DNA of 7,754 nucleotides from Rhodospirillaceae bacterium (GCA_013349735.1 DUZC01000099.1:1-7754); one strand, 5' to 3'. Shown: positions 1 to 5,744, numbered from the stretch's first letter. Numbers and translations are program-made. Notes: generated by a model from the letters alone, not told the origin.

Positions 1-815
1 CCGCCGAATTGTTCACGGATTTTTATCTGCATGACGATGGGTTTGGCCGGATCCTTATTTATGATCTGGGGCTGACCGCCGGCCAGACCGGACGGCTGAT
101 CCAGCGTCTGACCGAGATGGAAACCTATCGGGCCATGGCGCTGCTGGCCTTTCCGGCGGCGCGGCGTCTGGGGCCGCAATTGACCCAGTTGGACAGTACT
201 CTGACCCAGATCGTCGCGGCAATGGCCGGTCCGCCCGGTGAAACGGCGGATCGGCAATTGCTTGATCGTCTGATCACACTCGCCGCCGAAGCCGAGCATC
301 GCGGCGCCGAACATGGCTACCGTTTTTCGGCGGCCCGCGCCTATTACGGCCTGGTTGCCAAACGGATCCAGGATTTGCGCGAAGAGCGCATAACCGGAAT
401 GCAGACCATCATCGAATTCATGGACCGGCGTCTTGGCCCCGCCATGAGCACCATCGACTCCATTGTGCACCGTCATGCCAGCTTGTCGCAGCGTATTGCC
501 AGGGCCGCAGATCTGCTGCGGACCCGGGTGGATATTGCGCTGGATGAAAAAAATCGTGACTTACTGCGCTCGATGGATCGGCGGGCCGCCTTGCAATTAC
601 GCCTGCAGGAAACTGTCGAAGGGCTGTCTGTGGTGGCGATCAGCTATTATCTGCTGGGCTTGCTGGGCTATTTGGCCAAGGGGCTGAAGGCCATAGGACT
701 GCATCTGGACACAGATCTGGTTGGAATGATCGGTTTGCCGGTGGTGGCAGGGTTGGTGATGCTGGGGGTTCGCCGTGTTCGCAATGCCATTGGTCACGGC
801 AAGGATGAGGCGTAA
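1..815 (+). CDS. DUF3422 (COG4949) membrane-anchored protein, C-terminal part
   Basis: This is the 3' part of a gene cut by the left window edge: the frame is open from base 3 (Ala-Glu-Leu-Phe-Thr-Asp) and ends with TAA at 813-815. The TTG at base 9 is therefore probably internal. About 270 residues are visible, against roughly 430 for the family. The visible part is mostly charged helix, including a stretch resembling a coiled coil around the RIQDLREERITGMQTIIEFM region. It is followed by two hydrophobic segments (about residues 203-226 and 238-256, counted from base 9) and a basic C-terminal tail. That layout, long helices then a C-terminal membrane hairpin, fits the DUF3422 'predicted membrane-anchored protein' family of proteobacteria, whose function is unknown. 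The assignment comes from overall layout and the SAARAYYGLV-type segment, not from a search. It converges on yqgE with 6 nt between stop codons. Confidence 0.72.
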   Translation, partial: AELFTDFYLHDDGFGRILIYDLGLTAGQTGRLIQRLTEMETYRAMALLAFPAARRLGPQLTQLDSTLTQIVAAMAGPPGETADRQLLDRLITLAAEAEHRGAEHGYRFSAARAYYGLVAKRIQDLREERITGMQTIIEFMDRRLGPAMSTIDSIVHRHASLSQRIARAADLLRTRVDIALDEKNRDLLRSMDRRAALQLRLQETVEGLSVVAISYYLLGLLGYLAKGLKAIGLHLDTDLVGMIGLPVVAGLVMLGVRRVRNAIGHGKDEA

Positions 816-824
816 AGCGCCTCA
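806..824. terminator. Short hairpin spanning two convergent stop codons
   Basis: TGAGGCG (806-812) and CGCCTCA (818-824) form a 7-bp stem with a TAAAG loop. The loop holds the TAA of the upstream plus-strand gene, and the right arm holds the complement of the yqgE TGA. Neither strand has a T-tract after the stem, so this is at best a weak bidirectional stop or a transcript-end structure between tail-to-tail genes. Confidence 0.3.
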
Positions 825-1403
825 GGCATGGCCGGCTTCACCTGAGAGCATGCTGAAATCGACCCCCAGTTTGGCGATGGCGCGTTCCCATTTATGCTCC
901 ACCTCAAGGCCGAATAATAATTCCTCGTCCGCAGGGGCGTTTAACCAGGCATTTTTGCGGATTTCCTGGTCAAGTTGTCCAGCCCCCCAACCCGCATAGC
1001 CCAGCGCCAGCAGGCATTGCTTGGGACCATAGCCTTCGGCGATCGCTTTCAGGACGTCAACGGTGGCGGTCAGGGCCACCTGATCATCCACCAGCAAGGT
1101 GGTATCCTGGACATAATCGGTGGAATGCAGTACGAAACCTCGGCCGGCTTCGACCGGTCCGCCAAAATGAATGCGGATGGGGTCACAAAGCGGAGTTGGC
1201 TCGATATTGAGTTGTTCCAGCAGATCTGGGAAGCTAAGCGCGTTAAATAGTCGATTAATAACCAGGCCCATGGCGCCTTCGGCCGAATGCGCGCAAAGAT
1301 AGACCACCGCCCTGGAAAACCGGGCGTCTTGCATTTGCGGCATGGCGATCAACATTTGACCCGCGAGATAGCCGACGGATTGAAGCGTATGAGGCATCAT
1401 CAT
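822..1403 (-). CDS. yqgE: YqgE/AlgH family protein (UPF0301, DUF179)
   Basis: A cytoplasmic protein of the YqgE/AlgH family. AlgH was linked to alginate regulation in Pseudomonas, but the molecular function is unsettled. The family hallmarks are present in order: YLAGQMLIAMPQM near the N-terminus, FSRAVVYLCAHSAEGAMGLVINR, the FGGPVEAGRGFVLHS glycine-rich segment, LALGYAGWGAGQLDQEI, NAWLNAP, and the terminal GVDFSMLSGEAGHA. The ATG at 1403 gives 193 residues, close to the usual 185-200. It is the first of three consecutive ATG codons (1403-1395), and I could see no good Shine-Dalgarno before any of them. The frame extends to a GTG at 1442, which would add a hydrophobic stretch (LGLALFSLPAYL) not usual in the family. 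The gene diverges from the DsbD-like gene, with about 110 bp between starts, and converges on the DUF3422 gene. Confidence 0.93.
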   Translation of the reverse strand: MMMPHTLQSVGYLAGQMLIAMPQMQDARFSRAVVYLCAHSAEGAMGLVINRLFNALSFPDLLEQLNIEPTPLCDPIRIHFGGPVEAGRGFVLHSTDYVQDTTLLVDDQVALTATVDVLKAIAEGYGPKQCLLALGYAGWGAGQLDQEIRKNAWLNAPADEELLFGLEVEHKWERAIAKLGVDFSMLSGEAGHA

Positions 1404-1500
1404 CAAATATGCCGGTAATGAGAACAACGCAAGGCCGAGCACGCATCAACGGCTTTTTGTCGAAGTTTTGATGCCATCTGCCGGGGGGCGATTATTGCCT

Positions 1501-1512
1501 GAGGTGACGAGG
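1501..1512 (+). promoter_or_regulatory. Shine-Dalgarno deciding the reductase start
   Basis: GAGG at 1501-1504 lies 8 nt before the ATG at 1513; a second GAGG directly abuts the ATG. The frame is open to a TTG at 1468, but that start has no Shine-Dalgarno and would put 15 polar or charged residues before the signal peptide. This selects 1513. Confidence 0.65.
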
Positions 1513-3579
1513 ATGATCAGGGTCTTAGTAACGGCATTCCTGTGGCTTCTGGCGCTGATGCCCGCTGCCCGCGCGGTTGAAGCGGGCACGTCTCCCTGGG
1601 AGATCAATGATCAAGGGCGCTTTCGTCTGATTTCCGCGGTCAATGCCGTCGGTGAGTCGGGGACCGTACAACTGGGCTTAGCTTTTCAGTTAAAGCCCGG
1701 CTGGAAAATATATTGGCGATCCCCGGGCGACGCCGGTTTTCCGCCTTCGATCGATTGGAAGGGGTCTGACAATTTGGCGGAAGCGGTGATCAGTTGGCCG
1801 GCCCCGCATCGCTTCACCGTGTCTAATCTTGAAACCATGGGCTACAAGGACGAAGTGGTTCTACCGATTGTGGTTCGGCTCAATGAAGCCAATCAGCCTT
1901 TGTCGCTAAAAGCGTCGGTGGATTACCTGACCTGTGACGTTCTTTGCGTCCCCCGGCATGGCGAATTGGCGCTGGATCTGCCGGCAGGTCCTGCCGAGGC
2001 CAGCCCGCAGGCCCATCTGATCAGCCGCTATCTCGCCCAGGTTCCGGCCGACGGGGCCCGTCAGGGATTGGTCCTTAATTCCGCCGAGGCGACGGAGTCC
2101 GGCGGGCTTAGGGTGGTGGTTTCGGCGACGCCGGCGCTGGCTCATCCCGATTTGTTCGTCGAACGGGCGGATCAAATGCAATTTGGGCGTCCGAAGGTTC
2201 GGCTTGAGCAGGGGGGGCGGCGCGCGGTTTTTGAGCTGATGCCGGTGACCGGTACCGGCGAAGGCGAATTGGTCGACAAGCCAATTACTTTAACCCTGGT
2301 GGATGGCCTGCGCAGCATGGAAGCCGATACGGCGGTAACGCCGGCGGAAAAGGGGCCGCATCTTGGCAAATTGTTCAGCATGATGTTCGTCGCCCTGTTG
2401 GGCGGGTTCATTCTTAATCTGATGCCCTGTGTGCTGCCGGTGCTTTCTCTTAAGGTGTTAGGCTTGATTGGCCATGGCGGTGCGGAACGGCAAGCGATCC
2501 GGGCTGGCTTTCTGGCCTCGGCTGCCGGCATTGTCACCTCTTTCCTGCTGTTGGCTGTCGTCACCAGCGCGCTCAAGGCGGCCGGCGCCGCCGTCGGCTG
2601 GGGCGTGCAATTCCAGCAACCTTTGTTTCTGGTCTTAATGGTGGCGGTGGTCACTTTGTTTGCCGCCAATCTTTTTGGCTTTTATGAAATCCCTCTGCCG
2701 CAATGGGCCGCTGAACTCGGGCGCGGTCGCGGTAATCCTCATAGTCTGGCCGGTCATTTTGCCACCGGGGCCTTTGCCACTTTGCTGGCCACGCCTTGCT
2801 CGGCGCCTTTCCTGGGAACCGCGCTCGGTTTTGCCCTGGCCCATGGCAGCTTTGAGATCCTGGTGATCTTTTTGCTGTTGGGTCTGGGTATGGCGCTGCC
2901 CTATCTGGCGGTGGCCTTTTGGCCGCAATTGGCGCAACGCCTGCCCAGGCCAGGCCAATGGATGATCACCGCACGGCGTTTGCTCGGTTTGGTTATGGTC
3001 GGCACTGCCCTTTGGCTGTTGTTCGTCTTTTTCGCCGAAGCCGGGCTGCAGTCCGCCTTACAGGTCGGTGGGTTGATGAGCCTGCTTTTGGTCGTGCTGG
3101 CCATGGGGCAGCGGATCATCCCCATCGTTCGCCTGGGGATTATTTTGGTGCTGGTGCTGGCTTCGGTCGCTACCTCGTCGGGACCAGTCTCACATGGGCC
3201 GGCCAATGCGCCTTTGGGACTCAAGGCCATGTGGAAGCCCTTTGACCGCGAGGTTTTAGGAAAATATCTGGCGGACGGCAAGGTGGTGCTGGTCGATGTG
3301 ACCGCCGAATGGTGTATCACCTGTCAGGTCAACAAGGCGGCCGTGATCTATCGCGGACAGGTCGCGGCACGGCTGGCTTCCGGACAGGTCATCGGCATGC
3401 AGGCAGACTGGACCCGACCCGACGACTCTATCGCGGCCTATCTGGCCAGCTTCGGCCGCTACGGCATTCCCTTTAATGCGGTCTATGGGCCAGGTGCACC
3501 GGACGGTCTGCCTTTGGCCGAATTGCTTAGCGAAGAGGCTGTGCTGGACGCCTTTGAAAAGGCCAGAAAGCCGCTTTGA
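1513..3579 (+). CDS. dsbD: DsbD/ScsB-type membrane thiol:disulfide reductase
   Basis: A 688-residue inner-membrane protein that passes electrons from the cytosolic thioredoxin pool to periplasmic thiol proteins. Numbering is from the ATG at 1513. A signal peptide (basic MIR, then a hydrophobic core ending in PAARA) precedes an N-terminal DsbD-alpha-like periplasmic domain with the cysteine pair C141/C145 (LTCDVLCVP). A CcdA/DsbD-type core of about eight membrane segments (roughly 290-556) follows, with its redox cysteines at C306 (NLMPCVLP) and C429 (ATPCSAPF). The C-terminal thioredoxin-fold domain (about 575-688) carries W-C601-I-T-C604. All three cysteine pairs expected for electron relay are intact. 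The divergence of the N-terminal domain from classical DsbD and the AEWCITCQVNK motif resemble ScsB-like members, so either name could be used. It is followed by a strong hairpin and converges on the GlcG-like gene. The partner substrate is not encoded in the window. Confidence 0.93.
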   Translation: MIRVLVTAFLWLLALMPAARAVEAGTSPWEINDQGRFRLISAVNAVGESGTVQLGLAFQLKPGWKIYWRSPGDAGFPPSIDWKGSDNLAEAVISWPAPHRFTVSNLETMGYKDEVVLPIVVRLNEANQPLSLKASVDYLTCDVLCVPRHGELALDLPAGPAEASPQAHLISRYLAQVPADGARQGLVLNSAEATESGGLRVVVSATPALAHPDLFVERADQMQFGRPKVRLEQGGRRAVFELMPVTGTGEGELVDKPITLTLVDGLRSMEADTAVTPAEKGPHLGKLFSMMFVALLGGFILNLMPCVLPVLSLKVLGLIGHGGAERQAIRAGFLASAAGIVTSFLLLAVVTSALKAAGAAVGWGVQFQQPLFLVLMVAVVTLFAANLFGFYEIPLPQWAAELGRGRGNPHSLAGHFATGAFATLLATPCSAPFLGTALGFALAHGSFEILVIFLLLGLGMALPYLAVAFWPQLAQRLPRPGQWMITARRLLGLVMVGTALWLLFVFFAEAGLQSALQVGGLMSLLLVVLAMGQRIIPIVRLGIILVLVLASVATSSGPVSHGPANAPLGLKAMWKPFDREVLGKYLADGKVVLVDVTAEWCITCQVNKAAVIYRGQVAARLASGQVIGMQADWTRPDDSIAAYLASFGRYGIPFNAVYGPGAPDGLPLAELLSEEAVLDAFEKARKPL

Positions 3580-3603
3580 GCGGGGGCCCATTTTTGCCCC
3601 CGC
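3580..3603. terminator. Hairpin between convergent genes, likely bidirectional terminator
   Basis: GCGGGGGC (3580-3587) and GCCCCCGC (3596-3603) form a perfect 8-bp GC stem with an 8-nt loop containing TTTTT. The hairpin starts immediately after the TGA of the reductase gene and ends 16 nt before the stop codon of the convergent GlcG-like gene. The plus-strand tail is T/C-rich (ATCTTCTTCCC) rather than a clean T-tract. Position and stem strength support termination for one or both genes. Confidence 0.65.
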
Positions 3604-3619
3604 ATCTTCTTCCCGCTGA

Positions 3620-4153
3620 TTATTTCATCATGGCCGCGGCAGCACCGCAGACTACGGCGTCCTGAGAACCGGTGCCACCCGAGCAGCCGATCGCACCGAC
3701 GATTTTGCCATCCTCGATCAAGGGAAAGCCGCCCCTCGAGGCGACTATGTCATCCAGCGTTGCGACATAATTGAAGCCGCCTTTTTGAATGGCGTCCTCA
3801 AAAACTTTGGTTTCGCGCCGGAATTTTACGGAGGAGCGGGCCTTATGCTGGGCTATGGCGATAGAGGCCAACTGGGCGCCATCCATACGTTCGAACGCCA
3901 CCAGATTCCCGCCGGAATCGACGACGGCGATATTCATGGCCCAATTATGCTTTTTCGCTTCGGCCTCGGCCTCGGCAATCAGCTTCATGGCCGGGCCGGC
4001 GGCAATCGGGGCGCCATAGGGTTGATTGAACGGCATGTTTTCCGGAACGGTGTCCAGCGGGTTGGCCGGGGGCTGCGCCGGTGTCTGCGCATAAGCGCCA
4101 GCACAGAAAACAGTAAGCCCGCTGATAAGGAGTGCCGAGGCCGAAAATTTCAT
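3620..4153 (-). CDS. Secreted GlcG/HbpS family protein
   Basis: A 177-residue protein of the GlcG/HbpS family (DUF336), a small alpha/beta fold. Some members bind haem or small ligands, for example Streptomyces HbpS; GlcG itself sits in the glycolate operon without an assigned activity. Visible family motifs are NIAVVDSGGNLVAFERMDGA, SIAIAQHKARSSVKFRRET, the SRGGFPL segment, and IVGAIGCSGGTGSQD. A Sec signal peptide ends at AYA (residues 20-22), followed by a Pro-rich linker (about 23-45) before the domain, so the mature protein is periplasmic or exported. The start is supported by GGAGG at 4166-4162, 8 nt upstream of the ATG. The C-terminal part has two cysteines, C157 and C169, in addition to one in the signal peptide. 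The ligand is unknown. The gene is monocistronic, convergent with the reductase and divergent from the lipoprotein. Confidence 0.88.
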   Translation of the reverse strand: MKFSASALLISGLTVFCAGAYAQTPAQPPANPLDTVPENMPFNQPYGAPIAAGPAMKLIAEAEAEAKKHNWAMNIAVVDSGGNLVAFERMDGAQLASIAIAQHKARSSVKFRRETKVFEDAIQKGGFNYVATLDDIVASRGGFPLIEDGKIVGAIGCSGGTGSQDAVVCGAAAAMMK

Positions 4154-4189
4154 TGTCCTATCCTCCGGTAATTTTTTGTTTGCTTCCTC

Positions 4190-4218
4190 AGTGTAACCGC
4201 CCTGGCGGTTTGTACCAA
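4190..4218 (-). promoter_or_regulatory. Putative sigma70 promoter of the GlcG-like gene
   Basis: On the minus strand, TTGGTA (4218-4213) and TACACT (4195-4190) are separated by exactly 17 nt. Each matches 4 of 6 consensus bases. The predicted start near 4183 leaves a leader of about 30 nt holding the GGAGG ribosome site. Confidence 0.45.
4195..4210. promoter_or_regulatory. 16-bp palindrome in the promoter spacer, candidate operator
   Basis: AACCGCC-CT-GGCGGTT is a perfect 7+2+7 inverted repeat between the divergent GlcG-like and lipoprotein genes. It falls in the spacer of the predicted minus-strand promoter and touches its -10 box. This is a position where a dimeric repressor or MerR-like activator could bind. 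No regulator gene is adjacent. Confidence 0.4.
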
Positions 4219-4300
4219 GGGCTGCCAGAAGCGGACCGGTGCATGACGGAGTAAACAGTCTATGGTAAGGTAAAAGCTAGGCCCGTCGGAGTAAATCAAG

Positions 4301-4795
4301 ATGAAGGCGCATATCTTCGTGTTTGCCCTGGCTGGCCTGACTGCCCTTTCCGCCTGTGGTGGAAGCCCTGTTACATCCGGTTCGCCCCGTGTTGATGGGT
4401 CAGCGCCAAGCTTCACCCAGTTTTCCGATATACCCATACCGGCCAAGGCCAGCATGAATTTCGACCAGTCTTTACTGCTTGGTCATGGTGAGGAATGGGT
4501 TGGACGGCTGGTCTATACGACCAGATCGGGTCCCGAAGTCATTTATGATCTTTACCAATCGGATATGCCGTCTTTCGGCTGGCAAGAGATCACGTCAATC
4601 CGGGCCGCGATCAGCGTGCAGACCTGGCAAAGGGGGGATCGCATCGCCACCGTGCAGATCCACGAGACCACGCTCGGCGCGGAAGCCATCATCACCGTTG
4701 CGCCGGTAAAAGGCGCCGGAAGTGGTTCCAGTTCCGTTTATTCGTCACCCTCGACGTCGCGGCCGTCCAGCCCGTCGCGCCCGTCTTCGCGTTAG
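4301..4795 (+). CDS. Small lipoprotein of unknown function
   Basis: A 164-residue predicted lipoprotein. It has a short basic start, a hydrophobic core and the lipobox L16-S17-A18-C19, followed by Gly-Gly rather than Asp at +2, which favours the outer membrane. The globular part (about residues 38-138) starts with a FSDIPIPAKASM-type segment and contains EEWVGRLVY, PEVIYDLYQSDMPSFGWQEI and ATVQIHETTLGAEAIITVAP. This looks like a small alpha/beta domain of a widespread but uncharacterised alphaproteobacterial lipoprotein type. I cannot name the family with certainty. The last 25 residues are Gly/Ser/Pro/Arg-rich and repetitive (SRPSSPSRPSSR), probably unstructured and positively charged. The start is supported by GGAG at 4288-4291, 9 nt before the ATG. 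It is divergent from the GlcG-like gene, and its stop codon lies inside the first hairpin of a palindromic repeat cluster. Confidence 0.85.
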   Translation: MKAHIFVFALAGLTALSACGGSPVTSGSPRVDGSAPSFTQFSDIPIPAKASMNFDQSLLLGHGEEWVGRLVYTTRSGPEVIYDLYQSDMPSFGWQEITSIRAAISVQTWQRGDRIATVQIHETTLGAEAIITVAPVKGAGSGSSSVYSSPSTSRPSSPSRPSSR

Positions 4796-4837
4796 AGTTT
4801 TTCGCATTTTGACTGAAACAAAAAGCTGAAAAACTCT
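4794..4837. repeat. AT-rich inverted repeat abutting the lipoprotein stop codon
   Basis: AGAGTTTTTC (4794-4803) and GAAAAACTCT (4828-4837) are perfect 10-bp arms. Inside the loop a second 5-bp pair, TTTTG/CAAAA (4807-4811 and 4819-4823), could extend the structure. The left arm overlaps the TAG stop. It may act as the lipoprotein's transcript-end hairpin, but its arm ends resemble those of the 49-bp palindrome downstream, so it may belong to one repeat element. Confidence 0.6.
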
Positions 4838-4862
4838 TAAGCCAGAGCGGCGCTTGAGCATT

Positions 4863-4881
4863 GAAAAATCGGAGATTTTTC
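4863..4881. repeat. Small hairpin within the repeat cluster
   Basis: GAAAAATC (4863-4870), loop GGA, GATTTTTC (4874-4881): a perfect 8-bp stem with a 3-nt loop, ideal for a cruciform or RNA hairpin. It lies between the AT-rich inverted repeat and the 49-bp palindrome and looks like one module of the cluster. Confidence 0.6.
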
Positions 4882-4889
4882 GTTCGCAC

Positions 4890-4938
4890 AGGGTCCTTAG
4901 AGTGCTTCAGTTTAAAACTGAAGCACTCTAAGGACCCT
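4890..4938. repeat. 49-bp near-perfect palindrome
   Basis: The left arm, 24 nt from 4890 (AGGGTCCTTAGAGTGC...) to 4913, is the exact reverse complement of the right arm, 4915-4938 (...GCACTCTAAGGACCCT). A single base, A4914, separates them. It encodes nothing convincing on either strand. Such palindromes occur as modules of dispersed intergenic repeats in alphaproteobacteria, and as strong bidirectional terminators. No T-tract follows beyond TTT, so a repeat element is the preferred reading. Confidence 0.8.
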
Positions 4939-4971
4939 TTGCCCAATGGCTTGCCAATCACACACGGATGA

Positions 4972-5034
4972 AGCGGATGATCTCGGAGCGGAACGGATAA
5001 AAAATTGTGCCGCAGGCCTTAAAAATCATCCGCT
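4972..5034. repeat. 10-bp inverted repeat spanning the vapC 3' end
   Basis: AGCGGATGAT (4972-4981) is the exact reverse complement of ATCATCCGCT (5025-5034). The right copy encodes the last residues of VapC and the left copy lies downstream of its stop. The vapC mRNA could fold over its 3' end, with an AATTTTTTAT tract in the loop. Whether this terminates transcription or protects the mRNA end cannot be told from sequence. Confidence 0.35.
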
Positions 5035-5429
5035 AGCCAATCTTCGGATCTCAAGCCGCCGACGCGTTGAAACTCACCCAGGTTTCCGGTTATCACCACC
5101 AGACCTCGACTGCGGGCATGACCCGCGATCATGAGGTCGTAAGGGCCGATGACCATAGCCTTGCGCTCCAGGTCGGCGCGAATGTCACCATAATGTGCCG
5201 CCGCTTCCGCATCAAAAGTTAGAACCTCCAATCGTGCCGAGAAGCGTTCTACTTCTTTACGGTTTTCTATTGATCTCGCTGATTTTTCAGCGCCGTAGAA
5301 TAATTCCGCCAGAGTTACCGTTGAAATACACAAGGATGCGGCCTCTGCATTGAAGCGTTCTCTTAGGCCGGCAGGTCGATCGCGAAGAACACGGATGCAT
5401 AAATTGGTGTCGAGCATATAGCGGAGCAA
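5019..5429 (-). CDS. vapC: VapC-type PIN-domain toxin (endoribonuclease)
   Basis: The toxin of a type II module: a PIN-domain Mg-dependent RNase. Well-studied VapC members of this type cleave initiator tRNA-fMet; that target is inferred here. With the TTG start at 5429 the product is 136 residues, beginning MLRYMLDTN, the usual N-terminus of this subfamily. The acidic PIN residues D7, E42 and D98 (IGPYDLMIAGHA) are present. The last motif reads ITGNLGEF before the typical RVGGLRSEDW ending. The TTG lies one base after the vapB TGA, and GGGAG (5444-5440) sits 10 nt upstream. The internal ATG at 5417 lacks a ribosome site and would remove the start of the first beta strand. The spacing implies translational coupling to vapB. 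The active-site residues look intact, so the toxin is probably functional. Confidence 0.92.
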   Translation of the reverse strand: MLRYMLDTNLCIRVLRDRPAGLRERFNAEAASLCISTVTLAELFYGAEKSARSIENRKEVERFSARLEVLTFDAEAAAHYGDIRADLERKAMVIGPYDLMIAGHARSRGLVVITGNLGEFQRVGGLRSEDWLADDF

Positions 5430-5430
5430 G

Positions 5431-5652
5431 TCAGAAAGGCTCCCGGACTGGAAGTTCGGGCTGCTCTCGATCAGGAAAGTCAATGCCGCGGCTTTCAAAG
5501 AAATCATCCCACACTGCCGTCGCCGGCACAATCACGCGCCGGGCGCCATCGCGGAGGATGGCGACTTCCTTCACGCCGACGGGAAAGGCAACCTCCTTCG
5601 CAAGGCGGACGGCTTGCGATCGGTTGGATTGGAACAGGGTTGTGCGGGTCAT
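5431..5652 (-). CDS. vapB: VapB-type antitoxin (AbrB/MazE-like DNA-binding)
   Basis: A 73-residue antitoxin that should neutralise the adjacent VapC and autorepress the operon. The N-terminal swapped-hairpin AbrB-type DNA-binding domain is recognisable in TTLFQSNRSQAVRLAKEVAF and VKEVAILRDGARRVIVP. The C-terminal part (VWDDFFESRGIDFPDREQPELPVREPF) is acidic and aromatic, as expected for the extended segment that wraps the toxin. Its length is typical for VapB. The start is supported by CGAGG (5662-5658), 5 nt before the ATG. Antitoxin-first order and a one-base gap to vapC are canonical. Confidence 0.93.
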   Translation of the reverse strand: MTRTTLFQSNRSQAVRLAKEVAFPVGVKEVAILRDGARRVIVPATAVWDDFFESRGIDFPDREQPELPVREPF

Positions 5653-5676
5653 AAAAACCTCGAAAAAGATGAGCGC

Positions 5677-5705
5677 AGAGTAAATTTCTTGCAGGGATAT
5701 GTCAA
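5677..5705 (-). promoter_or_regulatory. vapBC promoter
   Basis: On the minus strand a perfect TTGACA (5705-5700) is followed after 17 nt by TACTCT (5682-5677, 3 of 6). The predicted start near 5670 gives a leader of about 18 nt before the vapB ATG, with room for the CGAGG ribosome site. The full-consensus -35 box and exact spacing make this the best-supported promoter in the window. Confidence 0.6.
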
Positions 5706-5713
5706 TGGGATAT
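5694..5713. promoter_or_regulatory. Paired GGGATAT repeats at the vapBC -35 box, candidate operator
   Basis: GGGATAT occurs at 5694-5700 and again at 5707-5713, a 13-bp period that flanks and overlaps the TTGACA box. VapBC complexes normally bind their own promoter, so these direct repeats are plausible operator half-sites. A direct rather than inverted arrangement is less usual for a dimeric regulator. Confidence 0.35.
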
Positions 5714-5729
5714 ACAAAACGCCTCTGCG

Positions 5730-5744
5730 AGCCCGCGGCGGGCT
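5730..5744. repeat. GC-rich 15-bp palindrome
   Basis: AGCCCGC-G-GCGGGCT is a perfect 7-bp inverted repeat upstream of the vapBC promoter. It is the first of several palindromes in the gene-free stretch 5715-5889. Next come ACAAA-G-TTTGT (5769-5779), flanked by CCATG (5759-5763) and CATGG (5786-5790), then the hairpin at 5792-5819. I see no gene on either strand in that stretch. Confidence 0.45.

Noticed and set aside
1404..1442. N-terminal extension of YqgE to a GTG at 1442
   Set aside because: No ribosome site is visible, the added hydrophobic residues are atypical of the family, and a 193-residue product from the ATG at 1403 already covers the conserved domain.
2172..2669. 165-residue open frame on the minus strand inside the reductase gene
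   Set aside because: It lies wholly within a clearly recognised gene on the other strand, shows no family features, and is a normal shadow in high-GC DNA.
4247..4295. CGGAGTAAA repeated at 4247 and 4287 before the lipoprotein
   Set aside because: The second copy is the ribosome-binding region of the lipoprotein. The first is only nine bases and may be coincidence, so it is not supported as an operator.
4150..4455. 101-residue minus-strand frame over the lipoprotein start
   Set aside because: It overlaps both the GlcG-like gene's start and control region and the lipoprotein signal peptide. It has no domain or ribosome site.
4794..4938. Insertion sequence or transposon end
   Set aside because: Inverted repeats are present but there is no transposase frame in the window and no flanking target duplication that I could find, so only a repeat element is claimed.
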